From contig JBOGKX010000142.1 in NCBI GenBank assembly GCA_050746125.1, positions 22,955 through 86,954 on the forward strand: DNA of 64,000 bases, written 5' to 3'. Made by a program: the position numbers and the translations under genes. This DNA comes from JAJPKR01 sp050746125. GTDB taxonomy: Bacteria > Acidobacteriota > Terriglobia > Terriglobales > SCQP01. Below the pieces are notes generated by a model that worked only from the letters and a program-made list of their open reading frames with translations, was not told the origin of the DNA and did not search any database. Shown in pieces: positions 46,095-56,339 of the stretch (the stretch's first letter is position 1; each line of letters begins with the position of its first letter).

Positions 46095-47099
46095 TTACTC
46101 TAGCGCTTCGAGCCGGCGCGCGAGCTGATCCTTGACCTCGTCGGCTAGCATCGGCGCCAGATATTGGCCAAGCACCTCGTCGATGGCCGCCAACGCGGCG
46201 GCCAAGTCGACGCGCGGCGGCCCCGAGACGGGGGGCGGTTCGACAATGGCTTCCCGCAGGGCATCCAGCAGCAGATCGTCGCCGCCGGGTGCGGCGGGCA
46301 GCGCCTCGGCGGGACTCTCCGCCGGGGCTTCGGCGGAAATGGCTGCCGGCACGTGAACTTCCGGGGCGGGCTCCGTCGCCGGTTCGCTGTGAGCGGGCGC
46401 CGCGGCACCGGCCTCGGGCTCGCCCCAACTGCTGCTGGGCCAATGCCAGGAGGGCGCGGGCGCCGCCACATCGGCCGGTGTTGCGGCGGCAGCGTCGGTG
46501 GCTTCGGCGGCCGGCAAAATCTCGAGTTCTTCGACTTGCCACCGCGGCTTGGCCGGCGGCTTCGGCGCGGGCGCCGCTTCACTGGCGGCTTCGCTCGGCT
46601 GCTGTGGCGCCTTCTCCGCCTCGCCGCCAGCCTCCCCGCCGGTGCTCGCGGGTTGCTCAGCCTCCGCCTGCGCTTCCACCGTGGGCTCGACTTCTTCCAC
46701 GCCGCGTGGCGCCGTGGGCAGGTCCTTGCCCGCCTTCTTCAGCAACTCGCCTATCGCCTTCTCCAAGGCGGACGGTATGAACGGCTTCTGAATGACCGCG
46801 TCCGCGCCCGCTTGGCGCCCTTCTTCGGCATCATAGAGTTCGAAAGCGGCCAACGCCAGCAACACGGGCGTGGCCGCCCATTGCGGCTGCCGTTTGATCC
46901 GCTGGCAAACCTCCAGGCCGGTAAGACCCGGCATCGAAGTGTCGGCGATGAGTAAATCCGGCGGCTCTTCTTCAAAGCGCTTTAGCGCCGCCGAGCCATT
47001 GCTGACGGTCGCCACCTCGTAGCCGAGCTCCACCAGGATGCGGCTGCCATCGCGCTGCGCGTGCGGACTATCGTCTGCCAAGAGTATCTTTACGCCCAC
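46095..47099 (-). CDS. Response-regulator receiver protein with long Ala/Pro/Glu-rich tail
   Basis: The 334-residue protein starts with a CheY-like receiver domain (1-120). The acidic pair is DD (9-10), the phospho-acceptor D53 lies in IADTSMPG and the conserved Lys is K105 in IQKPF. The usual Thr/Ser before the GAFE-like loop appears to be replaced (LALAAFE), so switching may be atypical. From about 125 to 295 the sequence is low-complexity Ala/Pro/Glu. It ends in a short amphipathic helix (AIDEVLGQYLAPMLADEVKDQL). No DNA-binding domain is present. The GTG at 47099 is preceded by AAAGGGCAGGAG and matches the domain start. Confidence 0.82.
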   Translation of the reverse strand: MGVKILLADDSPHAQRDGSRILVELGYEVATVSNGSAALKRFEEEPPDLLIADTSMPGLTGLEVCQRIKRQPQWAATPVLLALAAFELYDAEEGRQAGADAVIQKPFIPSALEKAIGELLKKAGKDLPTAPRGVEEVEPTVEAQAEAEQPASTGGEAGGEAEKAPQQPSEAASEAAPAPKPPAKPRWQVEELEILPAAEATDAAAATPADVAAPAPSWHWPSSSWGEPEAGAAAPAHSEPATEPAPEVHVPAAISAEAPAESPAEALPAAPGGDDLLLDALREAIVEPPPVSGPPRVDLAAALAAIDEVLGQYLAPMLADEVKDQLARRLEALE

Positions 47100-47277
47100 G
47101 ACTCCTGCCCTTTCGTGAAACCCGTGTGCCTGAAAGGTAACGGTTTCCGCGCCTGTAATCAAGACCATCCGAATCGGCGCTAGTGCCGCCGGAATTTCGC
47201 GTACGAGCGTACAGGTGGCCCCCGGCCGGCGGGTTGCCCGCTCGACAAGCTCGCACGCGTTATCTCAGAATCAAAAG

Positions 47278-48705
47278 ATGAACGCCAGCGCGGAAAACGA
47301 CACGATCGTCGCGGTGGCGACCCCGCCGGGGCGCGGCGGGCTGGGGATTGTGCGGCTTTCGGGAGCGGAAGCGGCGGCCATCGCGCGCGCCATCTTGTCC
47401 GACCCGCCCGGCGCCGCGGGCCAGCGCGAGTGGACTCCCCGCCGGGTCCGGCGCATGCTCTTTCTCGATCCGGAGATGCCGCCGCAGGCGGCGGTGGCGC
47501 TCGAGGAAGCGCTCGTGACCTACTTCGCCGCCCCGCACTCCTATTCTGGCGAAGACGTCGTCGAGATCGCTGCCCATGGCTCGCCGCCGCTGCTGGCCGC
47601 GCTGCTCGAAGCGGCGCGCCGCCGCGGCGCGCGCCTGGCCGAGGCCGGCGAATTCACCCGCCGCGCCTTCTTGCACGGACGCCTCGATCTTACCCAGGCC
47701 GAAGCGGTGCGGGATTTGATCGCCGCTCAAACACTGCTGCAAGCGCGCGCCGCCGCGCGCCAGCTTCAGGGCGCGGTGGCTGCCGGATTGGCCCCGCTCA
47801 AGCGCCAACTCCTCGAGTTCATCGCCCGCCTCGAGGCGGGCATCGATTTCGCCGATGACGACGTCACGGTGATGGGCGCCGCGGCGCTGGCCGATGCTCT
47901 CGCCGCTCTCCATCGCGCCGGCGCCACCGCCCTCGAGGATTTTCAGCGCGGGCGACTGGTGCGCGAAGGCCTGGCGCTCGCCATCCTGGGTCGGCCGAAC
48001 GTCGGCAAGTCAAGCCTGTTCAATCGCCTGCTGGGCAGCGATCGAGCCATCGTGACGGCCTCGCCCGGCACTACGCGTGACTTGGTGGCAGAGACCTGCG
48101 ATCTCGATGGAATTCCATTCCGCCTCGTGGACACGGCCGGAATTCGCAATGGGCAAGGAGAAGCGGAGCGGCTGGGCATCGCCAAAAGCTGGGAGGCGGG
48201 AGCGGAAGCCGATGTCGTCCTCGCCGTCTTTGATGGCTCGAGTGCCCTGCTGGCCGAGGATACAGCTCTTTTGGCACGACTGGCCGCTTGGCCCTGCCTG
48301 CTGCCCGTGCTCAATAAGTGCGATTTGCCACGTCGCCTCGACCTGGGGCAACTTACCGCCGCCATCGCCGCGTCGGGTCGGGAGTTGCCAACCGAGCCGG
48401 CGCGGGAGGTCTCGGCGCTCACTGGCGCCGGTCTTGCCGACTTGCGCCGGCAAATACGCAGTGCCGTGCTGCCGGCGGCCGCCGAAGAGGGCGCGTGGCT
48501 CACCAACGCCCGGCACGCCGACCGGCTGCAAGCCTTTCTCGTAGCCGTCGCGGACGCCCAAGCCAGCCATGCCAACGCCATGCCCCATGAGGCCTTGCTC
48601 GTGGACCTGCATCGTGGGCGGCGCGAACTGGATGCGATTACCGGCCAAACCGACATCGAAGATATACTGGGAATGATCTTCTCGACCTTTTGTGTCGGGA
48701 AGTGA
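47278..48705 (+). CDS. mnmE: tRNA modification GTPase MnmE (TrmE)
   Basis: With MnmG it installs cmnm5 groups on wobble uridine of tRNA. The 475-residue protein has an N-terminal folate-binding domain (TIVAVATPPGRGGLGIVRLSG) and a helical domain. The inserted G domain carries GRPNVGKSSLFN (P-loop), DTAGIR and NKCD, and the C-terminal motif is FCVGK, close to the family's C[IVL]GK. The ATG at 47278 is the first codon before the conserved block; earlier in-frame codons give poor sequence. It is divergent from the response regulator across 178 bases. Confidence 0.96.
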   Translation: MNASAENDTIVAVATPPGRGGLGIVRLSGAEAAAIARAILSDPPGAAGQREWTPRRVRRMLFLDPEMPPQAAVALEEALVTYFAAPHSYSGEDVVEIAAHGSPPLLAALLEAARRRGARLAEAGEFTRRAFLHGRLDLTQAEAVRDLIAAQTLLQARAAARQLQGAVAAGLAPLKRQLLEFIARLEAGIDFADDDVTVMGAAALADALAALHRAGATALEDFQRGRLVREGLALAILGRPNVGKSSLFNRLLGSDRAIVTASPGTTRDLVAETCDLDGIPFRLVDTAGIRNGQGEAERLGIAKSWEAGAEADVVLAVFDGSSALLAEDTALLARLAAWPCLLPVLNKCDLPRRLDLGQLTAAIAASGRELPTEPAREVSALTGAGLADLRRQIRSAVLPAAAEEGAWLTNARHADRLQAFLVAVADAQASHANAMPHEALLVDLHRGRRELDAITGQTDIEDILGMIFSTFCVGK

Positions 48706-48815
48706 CGCTCGGCCCTTCGGATCGGAATGACGTGGGAGATGTTTCCGTTGTGGTCCGCCGCGGCAGAGAAAGTAACCGCCGTTCCCGCCCCGGCGTCCCA
48801 TGAAGTGAGGTGATC

Positions 48816-49784
48816 ATGGCTTGCCTGCCGCATCCGCTGCGCCCGCTGCCGATCTTGCTGTGCCTGCTGGCTTTGTCGGCGACCCTCAGCCCGCAACAAG
48901 TCAACCCTCGCAAGCTCAAGCCGGAAGACGACGTGTATCTGATCGGCGACCGCAAGGTGGGCAGCGGTATCGATTTCTACTCCCAAAAAAAGGAGATCGC
49001 ACTAGGGCAGGAGCTGGCGCGCCAGGTCGAGGAGAATAGCGTCGTCATCAAGGATCCGGAGGTGAATGAGTACGTCAACCGACTGGCGCAAAACCTGGTG
49101 CGCAACTCCGATGCCAAGGTTCCCTTCACGGTTCGAGTTCTGCGCGACGATTCCATCAACGCCTTCGCCCTGCCAGGCGGTTATTTCTTCGTCAATTCCG
49201 GTCTCATCCTTGGCTTGAACGAAGAAGACGAACTGGCCGGTGCCATGGCTCATGAGATCGCCCATGTGGCCGCCCGCCACGCCACCCGCAATATGACCAA
49301 GGGGGAGTTGCTGTCGCTCGCCGCCATTCCCGTCGAGATCGCCGCCGGACCGGGGCTGGGCGGCTTGGGCGTGGCGGAAGCCGCCGACCTGATCGTACCC
49401 ATGAAATACATGTCGTTCACCCGCGGCGCGGAGCGAGAAGCCGACTGGCTGGGCGTGCAATACCTCTGGAAGGCGGGCTACGATCCCATGGGCATGGTGC
49501 GGGCCTTTCAGGTACTCGAAGAACTGGATAAGAAACGGCCTGGTCTTTTTGATCGTGCCTTTGCCAGTCATCCGCAAACCCCCGATCGCGTGGCCGCCAG
49601 CGAGCGGGAAATTGCGACGATTTTGCCGCCGCGTCCCGAGTATGTGGTGAATACCAGCGATTTCAATCGTGTCAAATTGCGCCTCGCCAAGTTGATCGAA
49701 GGAGCGAAGGTCAAGGCCCCCGGAGCGAACCGACCGCCAGCCCCGCCGGGCCCGCCCGTAATCACGCGCACCCCCAATCCATAG
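48816..49784 (+). CDS. Exported M48 family zinc metalloprotease
   Basis: The 322-residue protein has a signal peptide (residues 1-28), then an M48 peptidase domain. The zinc motif HEIAH lies in AMAHEIAHVAARHA (about 142-155) and the third ligand Glu in EREADWLGVQYLWKAGYDP. This layout is that of BepA/LoiP-type periplasmic proteases that police outer-membrane proteins. The ATG at 48816 directly follows GAGGTGATC, a full match to the anti-Shine-Dalgarno sequence. The proline-rich C-terminus (about 300-322) looks disordered. Confidence 0.9.
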   Translation: MACLPHPLRPLPILLCLLALSATLSPQQVNPRKLKPEDDVYLIGDRKVGSGIDFYSQKKEIALGQELARQVEENSVVIKDPEVNEYVNRLAQNLVRNSDAKVPFTVRVLRDDSINAFALPGGYFFVNSGLILGLNEEDELAGAMAHEIAHVAARHATRNMTKGELLSLAAIPVEIAAGPGLGGLGVAEAADLIVPMKYMSFTRGAEREADWLGVQYLWKAGYDPMGMVRAFQVLEELDKKRPGLFDRAFASHPQTPDRVAASEREIATILPPRPEYVVNTSDFNRVKLRLAKLIEGAKVKAPGANRPPAPPGPPVITRTPNP

Positions 49785-49811
49785 CCATTGGTTCGGCCGC
49801 GCCGGTTACGG

Positions 49812-49839
49812 TTGACAGGAAAGGGGAAGTGACTACAAT
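49812..49839 (+). promoter_or_regulatory. Near-consensus sigma-70 promoter upstream of the small cysteine protein gene
   Basis: A perfect TTGACA (49812-49817) is followed after 16 bases by TACAAT (49834-49839), five of six matches to TATAAT. Transcription would start near 49846, about 33 bases before the ATG at 49879. This is one of the two strongest promoter matches in the window. Confidence 0.7.
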
Positions 49840-49878
49840 AACTCCACCTCCGCTTGCCGCGAGGGTCGAGGCATTGGC

Positions 49879-50052
49879 ATGCCGTCGCGCTCTACCGCCG
49901 GGTTCGAACCTCCTCCTGCTTGTCCGCACGCACGTGTACAAGTGGTCGCCCGGCAGCAAGGGAGAGAGTATTTTGAATGTCTGGATTGTCGCTCAATCCT
50001 GGAACCCGACGATCTGGAACGGAGTCCCGAACTGGAAGAGCCGGAAGAATAA
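49879..50052 (+). CDS. 57-residue cysteine-containing small protein (zinc-ribbon-like)
   Basis: This short frame starts at an ATG with GAGG seven bases upstream and lies behind a near-consensus promoter. The product has CPH at residues 15-17 and CLDC at 34-37, a likely metal-binding pair joined by a basic stretch ending in REYFE. A strongly acidic tail follows (about 42-57, many Glu). Such a layout is that of a tiny zinc ribbon. It overlaps a longer frame that reads as non-coding. I know no function for it; a conserved regulatory or metal-sensing role is only a guess. Confidence 0.65.
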   Translation: MPSRSTAGFEPPPACPHARVQVVARQQGREYFECLDCRSILEPDDLERSPELEEPEE

Positions 50053-50190
50053 AACTCCCCTGCCTAAACCGTGCATGAGTGCCGCGCGTGCCAGAATACT
50101 CCGATGCGGGACTGCCGAGGGGGTTTCGCAATCCATTTGGGTGCGACGCGCGTCTAATAAGAAGTCTTGCATCGTTCGAGGTATATATCC

Positions 50191-50430
50191 GTGAACACCG
50201 CTCAGCTTCAAAAGTCACTCGATGAACTACGCCGCGAGCAAGCGCGACTCAATGAGGCCGTGCGCACGCTCGAGGAATTGGTCAGCGGCACCAAGAGCAA
50301 TCGCCTGAGCCCGGAGGGCCGGGCCCGCATCTCCGAGGCCGCAAAGCGGCGCTGGGAAGAGCATCGCCGCCAAGCCGCCGCCAAGTCCGCCGGTCGCGCC
50401 CGCCATGCCCCCTCCCATCGTGCCGCTTAG
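50191..50430 (+). CDS. Small basic helical protein with a C-terminal SPEGRARISEAAKRRW-type motif
   Basis: The 79-residue protein starts at a GTG with GAGG nine bases upstream. The first half is a predicted coiled coil (LQKSLDELRREQARLNEAVRTLEELV). The second half is basic, with LSPEGRARISEAAKRRWEEHRRQ, a motif that I recognise from many small bacterial proteins that probably bind nucleic acid. It lies 138 bases after the small cysteine protein gene, and the two may share a transcript. The function is not known. Confidence 0.7.
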   Translation: MNTAQLQKSLDELRREQARLNEAVRTLEELVSGTKSNRLSPEGRARISEAAKRRWEEHRRQAAAKSAGRARHAPSHRAA

Positions 50431-50449
50431 CCGGCCGCGGACGGGCAGC

Positions 50450-50845
50450 TCAGCGCGCCACGTGACGCGCTCGCGGTGACGGCCCGGCAGCCGGCGCCAG
50501 GCGATGCACGATCAGGTGGACCTTGGCCGCCGCGTATTGCTGCGGGGTTAAGAAGTGACGGCGGAGTAGATCGCGCTTGGCCCGCCAGGGACGTGCTGCG
50601 ATGATGCGTTCGGCCAGGCCCAAGTTTAGCCCAGGAACGCCGGCCAGCTGCTTAGCGCTCGCCCGATTCAGATCAAAAGGGGCCGGCCGCCGCATGCCCG
50701 CGATGGCCTTGGGCGGCGGGTCGCCGCCCGTAGCGAGCAGGGTCGAATCCGGCAGACGATACGCGAATACTTGCTTCGGTCGCGCCTGGCAGGCCAAGCT
50801 GCCCGCCAAGTACAGACCCATCATCGCCATTCGAAAGGCGCGCAT
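50450..50845 (-). CDS. Exported helix-hairpin-helix protein (ComEA-like HhH)
   Basis: The 131-residue protein has a hydrophobic N-terminus ending in LAGSLAC, which could be a signal peptide or a weak lipobox. A ComEA-like HhH domain runs from about 55 to 112: DLNRASAKQLAGVPGLNLGLAERIIAARPWRAKRDLL. Proteins of this type bind DNA without sequence preference in uptake or in the periplasm. The basic C-terminus (RARHVAR) adds positive charge. No competence genes are nearby, so the role is open. Confidence 0.72.
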   Translation of the reverse strand: MRAFRMAMMGLYLAGSLACQARPKQVFAYRLPDSTLLATGGDPPPKAIAGMRRPAPFDLNRASAKQLAGVPGLNLGLAERIIAARPWRAKRDLLRRHFLTPQQYAAAKVHLIVHRLAPAAGPSPRARHVAR

Positions 50846-50903
50846 GCCTCCAGGCTCGGCTGTTGATGTTCACCTCGCAACCTACCCAAATTGGGGGGCT
50901 CGC

Positions 50904-51764
50904 TTACCCGGTGATTTCCATCCGTGATAGCCGCTCGATGCGCTTGGGAATGGGGGGGTGAGTGGAAAACAAGTTGGCGATCCATTCCCGTGTAACCGGC
51001 TGAATAATGAACAAGTGTGCGGTCGAAGGAGTGGCCAGCATGGGCCGGCGCCGCGAATTCGCTTCCAGCTTTTCGAGAGCGCGCGCCAAGGCGGCGGGAT
51101 CGCCGGTCCACTTTGCGCCGCTGGCATCGGCCGCGTATTCGCGGGAACGGGAAATGGCTAGCTGAATTAGCATGGCGGCGATCGGCGCCACGATCATTAG
51201 TGCCAGGGCCCCCAATATTCCGCCCTCCTCGCCGTCGCGCTCGCCGCCAAATCCGCCGAACAGCGCCGCCCAGCCGGCCATCCGCGCCAGCAGCATGATG
51301 GCGCCGGCAATCGTGGCGGCAGTCGAGCTGATCAAGATATCGCGATTACGCACGTGGCCGAGTTCATGGCCCAGCACGCCCTGCAGTTCCGCGTCGTCGA
51401 GCAAATCCAAAATGCCGCGCGTGACCGCGACCGAGGCGTGCCGCGGATTGCGGCCGGTGGCGAAGGCGTTGGGGGCATCGGTGGGGATCACGTAAACCTT
51501 CGGCATGGGCAGATTTTCCCGCGCCGTCAGGCCTTCGAGGATGCGATAAACGCGCGGCACTTGCTCGCGCGTAGCCGGCTGCGCGTTGTAGGTGGACAAC
51601 GCGATCCTGTCGGAGAAAAAGTAGGCGCTGAAATTCATCGCCGCCGCCAGCACCAAGGCGATGATCAGCCCCACTTGCCCGCCCAGCGAGTTGCCGATCA
51701 GCAGCAGCACTACTGTCAGCAGCGTCAGCAGCAGCGTTGTTTTGAATACCTGCATTCCCCGCAT
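50904..51764 (-). CDS. htpX: Membrane zinc metalloprotease HtpX
   Basis: The 286-residue inner-membrane M48 protease degrades misfolded membrane proteins. Two N-terminal membrane helices (6-24 and 30-50) are followed by the zinc motif HELGH (in GVLGHELGHVRNRD), then two more helices. The Glu ligand lies in SRSREYAADASGA. FSTHPPIPKRIERL is the conserved C-terminus. The ATG at 51764 has AAGGGA six bases upstream. It lies just beyond clpB on the same strand, suggesting a proteostasis neighbourhood. Confidence 0.95.
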   Translation of the reverse strand: MRGMQVFKTTLLLTLLTVVLLLIGNSLGGQVGLIIALVLAAAMNFSAYFFSDRIALSTYNAQPATREQVPRVYRILEGLTARENLPMPKVYVIPTDAPNAFATGRNPRHASVAVTRGILDLLDDAELQGVLGHELGHVRNRDILISSTAATIAGAIMLLARMAGWAALFGGFGGERDGEEGGILGALALMIVAPIAAMLIQLAISRSREYAADASGAKWTGDPAALARALEKLEANSRRRPMLATPSTAHLFIIQPVTREWIANLFSTHPPIPKRIERLSRMEITG

Positions 51765-51882
51765 GTTCGTTCCCTTTAATTATGCTCTGTTCATTCGATG
51801 ATCCCGCTCCGCCCGCGACGCCGCAAAGCTCGCGGTGTCCTCTGGCGCCGGGCAGAGCAGGCGAGCCCGCGCCACCGCGGCT

Positions 51883-54519
<2,637 letters not shown>

Positions 54520-54526
54520 AAAAACC

Positions 54527-54547
54527 GGGGGGCGCGAGCCGCCCCCC
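54527..54547 (-). promoter_or_regulatory. Hairpin with T-run directly before the clpB start codon
   Basis: On the coding strand GGGGGGCG, loop GCTCG and CGCCCCCC form a perfect 8-bp stem. GGTTTTT and then the clpB ATG follow. A GGAAGG sequence lies just before the stem. The structure looks like an intrinsic terminator or attenuator between hsp20 and clpB. Folding would also bring GGAAGG to about nine bases from the ATG, so it might instead create a ribosome binding site. Confidence 0.6.
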
Positions 54548-54580
54548 TTCCTTCCCTAGATGTTAGGCCCGCATTTGGGA

Positions 54581-55012
54581 TTAGGAGTTCGTGCCGGCGC
54601 CCACGCGCACTTGGATGACACGGGGCTTGCTCTCCTCCCGCTTCGGCAGGGTGATGGTCAGCACGCCGTTTTTCAGCTTGGCCGCGACTGCCTCCACGTT
54701 GACGTAGTCGGGCAGCGAGAAAACGCGAAGGAATGCGCCGTAACGCAATTCCGCGCGGCGGAAAGTCTCCAACCCCGCGCTGGGTTTGCGCTCGCCGCGT
54801 ACTGTGAGTTGGCCTTGTTCGACGCGCACCTCGAATTCGTTTTGTTCGACGCCCGGCACGTCCAACTCGAGCACCAACTGCTGGTCGTTTTCATGGATCG
54901 CCGTCGCCGGCGTCCACTCGTCCTGCGCATCTGGCAGCGCCGGCAACCGCTGCTCGAACAGCTGGTTCATGTGCTCCTGCCAAGTCTTCAACGGAAAAGC
55001 TAATGTGGTCAT
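54581..55012 (-). CDS. hsp20: Hsp20/alpha-crystallin family small heat-shock protein
   Basis: The 143-residue holdase has the alpha-crystallin domain (about 40-130) with VLELDVPGVEQNEFEVRVEQGQL, the AFLRVFSLP strand and KNGVLTITLPK. A short N-terminal arm precedes it (WQEHMNQLFEQRLP). It keeps unfolding proteins soluble for ClpB/DnaK, which matches its partner downstream. A GGGAGG lies six bases before the ATG. It is driven by a near-consensus promoter overlaid by an inverted repeat. Confidence 0.96.
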   Translation of the reverse strand: MTTLAFPLKTWQEHMNQLFEQRLPALPDAQDEWTPATAIHENDQQLVLELDVPGVEQNEFEVRVEQGQLTVRGERKPSAGLETFRRAELRYGAFLRVFSLPDYVNVEAVAAKLKNGVLTITLPKREESKPRVIQVRVGAGTNS

Positions 55013-55036
55013 TGCAAACCTCCCGGGGTCTTAATT

Positions 55037-55077
55037 GACTACAGTGAAATCATAAAATATGACTGTAGTCTTGTCAA
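55037..55077 (-). promoter_or_regulatory. hsp20 promoter with overlapping inverted-repeat operator
   Basis: On the minus strand TTGACA (55072-55077), a 17-base spacer and TATGAT (55049-55054) form a strong sigma-70 promoter. Two 9-base arms, GACTACAGT and ACTGTAGTC on the plus strand (55037-55045 and 55062-55070), flank the -10 element 16 bases apart. One arm lies in the spacer and one just downstream of the -10. A repressor bound there would block RNA polymerase. The arms match neither the CIRCE nor the HAIR consensus. Confidence 0.75.
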
Positions 55078-55142
55078 TATCAGATCGAAAAATACTTTCC
55101 CTTTGTTTTCATGGCGTTACATGATTCGTCGAGGCTTGCTCG

Positions 55143-56315
55143 CTAGCGCACGAGCAGAATGAGGCACTTCAGGTACTGGGTTTCGGGAAAGCCTGCCAAG
55201 ACGGGATGATCGAGGGACTGGGTACGGCGCTCGAGCAGCACCAGTGAGCGGCCGGCATCCACGGCGGCGGCTAGCACAACATCGAAAAAGGCAGCTTCTT
55301 CCAGGTTGTGCGAGCAGGAGCAAGTGACCAGAATGCCGCTCGCATGCAGAATTCGCAGCGCGCGAAGATTGATTTCCTTGTAGCCGCGCAACGCGGCGGC
55401 GAGGGCGGCGCGGTTCCTGGCAAAGCCGGGAGGGTCAAGCACCACCATATCGAATTTTCGCCTGCTCTCGTCGTAGTGTCGAAGCAAGTCGAAGGCGTTG
55501 GCCTCGATCCACTCGACCGTATCGAGGCTGTTTGCTTGCGCGTTGCGTTCGGCGGCCTCGAGCGCGGGGCGGGATAAATCGGCGGCGGCGACTTGGGCTC
55601 CCGCGCGCGCCAGGTGCACGGCGAAACCGCCCTGGTAGGTGAAGGCGTCGAGTGCCTCCGCGCCGGGGCGCGTGTAGCGGGCGGCGGCAGCCCAGTTTTC
55701 GCGCTGATCGAGAAACCCGCCCGTCTTTTGCCCCGCCAGCAGATCGAAGCCGAAGCGCAGGCCGTTGATTTCGGCTGTGGCCTGAGCCGACTCGCCATAT
55801 AGCAGGCCAGCGCGCGCTTCGAGCCGTTCGAGCCTGCGAAGACGAGTGTCATTGCGTTCGATGATGGCCTGCGGATGCAGCCAATCGCGCAGCCACGCGA
55901 CGACGGCGCCTTGTCTCGCTTCCATGGCCGCGGTCAGGGACTGCACGGCCAGAGCCGCGCCGTAGCGATCCACGATCAGCCCGGGCAGGCCGTCGGCCTC
56001 GCCCGCCACCAAACGATAGGCCTCACTGTGCGCGACGAAGCGCTGCCGGTAAGCCAGCGCCACGCGTAGGCGCTCATCCAGCCAGCCGGGCTCCAAGGCG
56101 GCCTCATCCCTAGTCAGCAGGCGCAAGGCGATTTGCGAATTGGGGCTGTAATCGGCCCAGCCCAGCGCGCCTCCGCGGCGCGTGGCCACCGCGACCGGCG
56201 CCTCGGGAGGGTGGCGCGAAGACGGCGCGAAGCCGAGCAGATCGTCGCGATAGACCCAGCCGTGGCCGGCCGCCAAGCGCGCGGCGGCGCGGTCCCTAAC
56301 GATGGCGGTGTGCAT
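55143..56315 (-). CDS. rlmI: 23S rRNA (cytosine-5)-methyltransferase, RlmI type
   Basis: The 390-residue SAM-dependent RNA methyltransferase has an N-terminal PUA-like region (HGWVYRDDL) and a linker domain (GEADGLPGLIVDRYG). The Rossmann core carries AFTYQGGFAVHLARAGA (SAM), VVLDPPGFARN (motif IV) and the catalytic Cys in VTCSCSHNL. E. coli RlmI modifies C1962 of 23S rRNA. The gene starts 24 bases from the stop of the glutamate dehydrogenase gene, so the two may be cotranscribed. Confidence 0.9.
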   Translation of the reverse strand: MHTAIVRDRAAARLAAGHGWVYRDDLLGFAPSSRHPPEAPVAVATRRGGALGWADYSPNSQIALRLLTRDEAALEPGWLDERLRVALAYRQRFVAHSEAYRLVAGEADGLPGLIVDRYGAALAVQSLTAAMEARQGAVVAWLRDWLHPQAIIERNDTRLRRLERLEARAGLLYGESAQATAEINGLRFGFDLLAGQKTGGFLDQRENWAAAARYTRPGAEALDAFTYQGGFAVHLARAGAQVAAADLSRPALEAAERNAQANSLDTVEWIEANAFDLLRHYDESRRKFDMVVLDPPGFARNRAALAAALRGYKEINLRALRILHASGILVTCSCSHNLEEAAFFDVVLAAAVDAGRSLVLLERRTQSLDHPVLAGFPETQYLKCLILLVR

Positions 56316-56339
56316 TGCCCAATGGCGGGAGCGCGGGAG

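Noticed and set aside
49901..49910. GGTTCGAACC, a T-loop-like sequence suggesting a tRNA
   Set aside because: No acceptor stem, anticodon arm or D arm can be drawn around it, and it lies inside the small cysteine protein gene.
49829..50194. Open frame of 121 codons on the plus strand after the M48 gene
   Set aside because: It overlaps the 57-residue cysteine protein in another frame, has an unusual composition and no ribosome binding site. The shorter frame has a start context and recognisable metal motif.
55013..55142. Possible CIRCE or HAIR site for hsp20
   Set aside because: The arms GACTACAGT/ACTGTAGTC match neither CIRCE (TTAGCACTC-N9-GAGTGCTAA) nor HAIR (CTTGAGT-N7-ACTCAAG).
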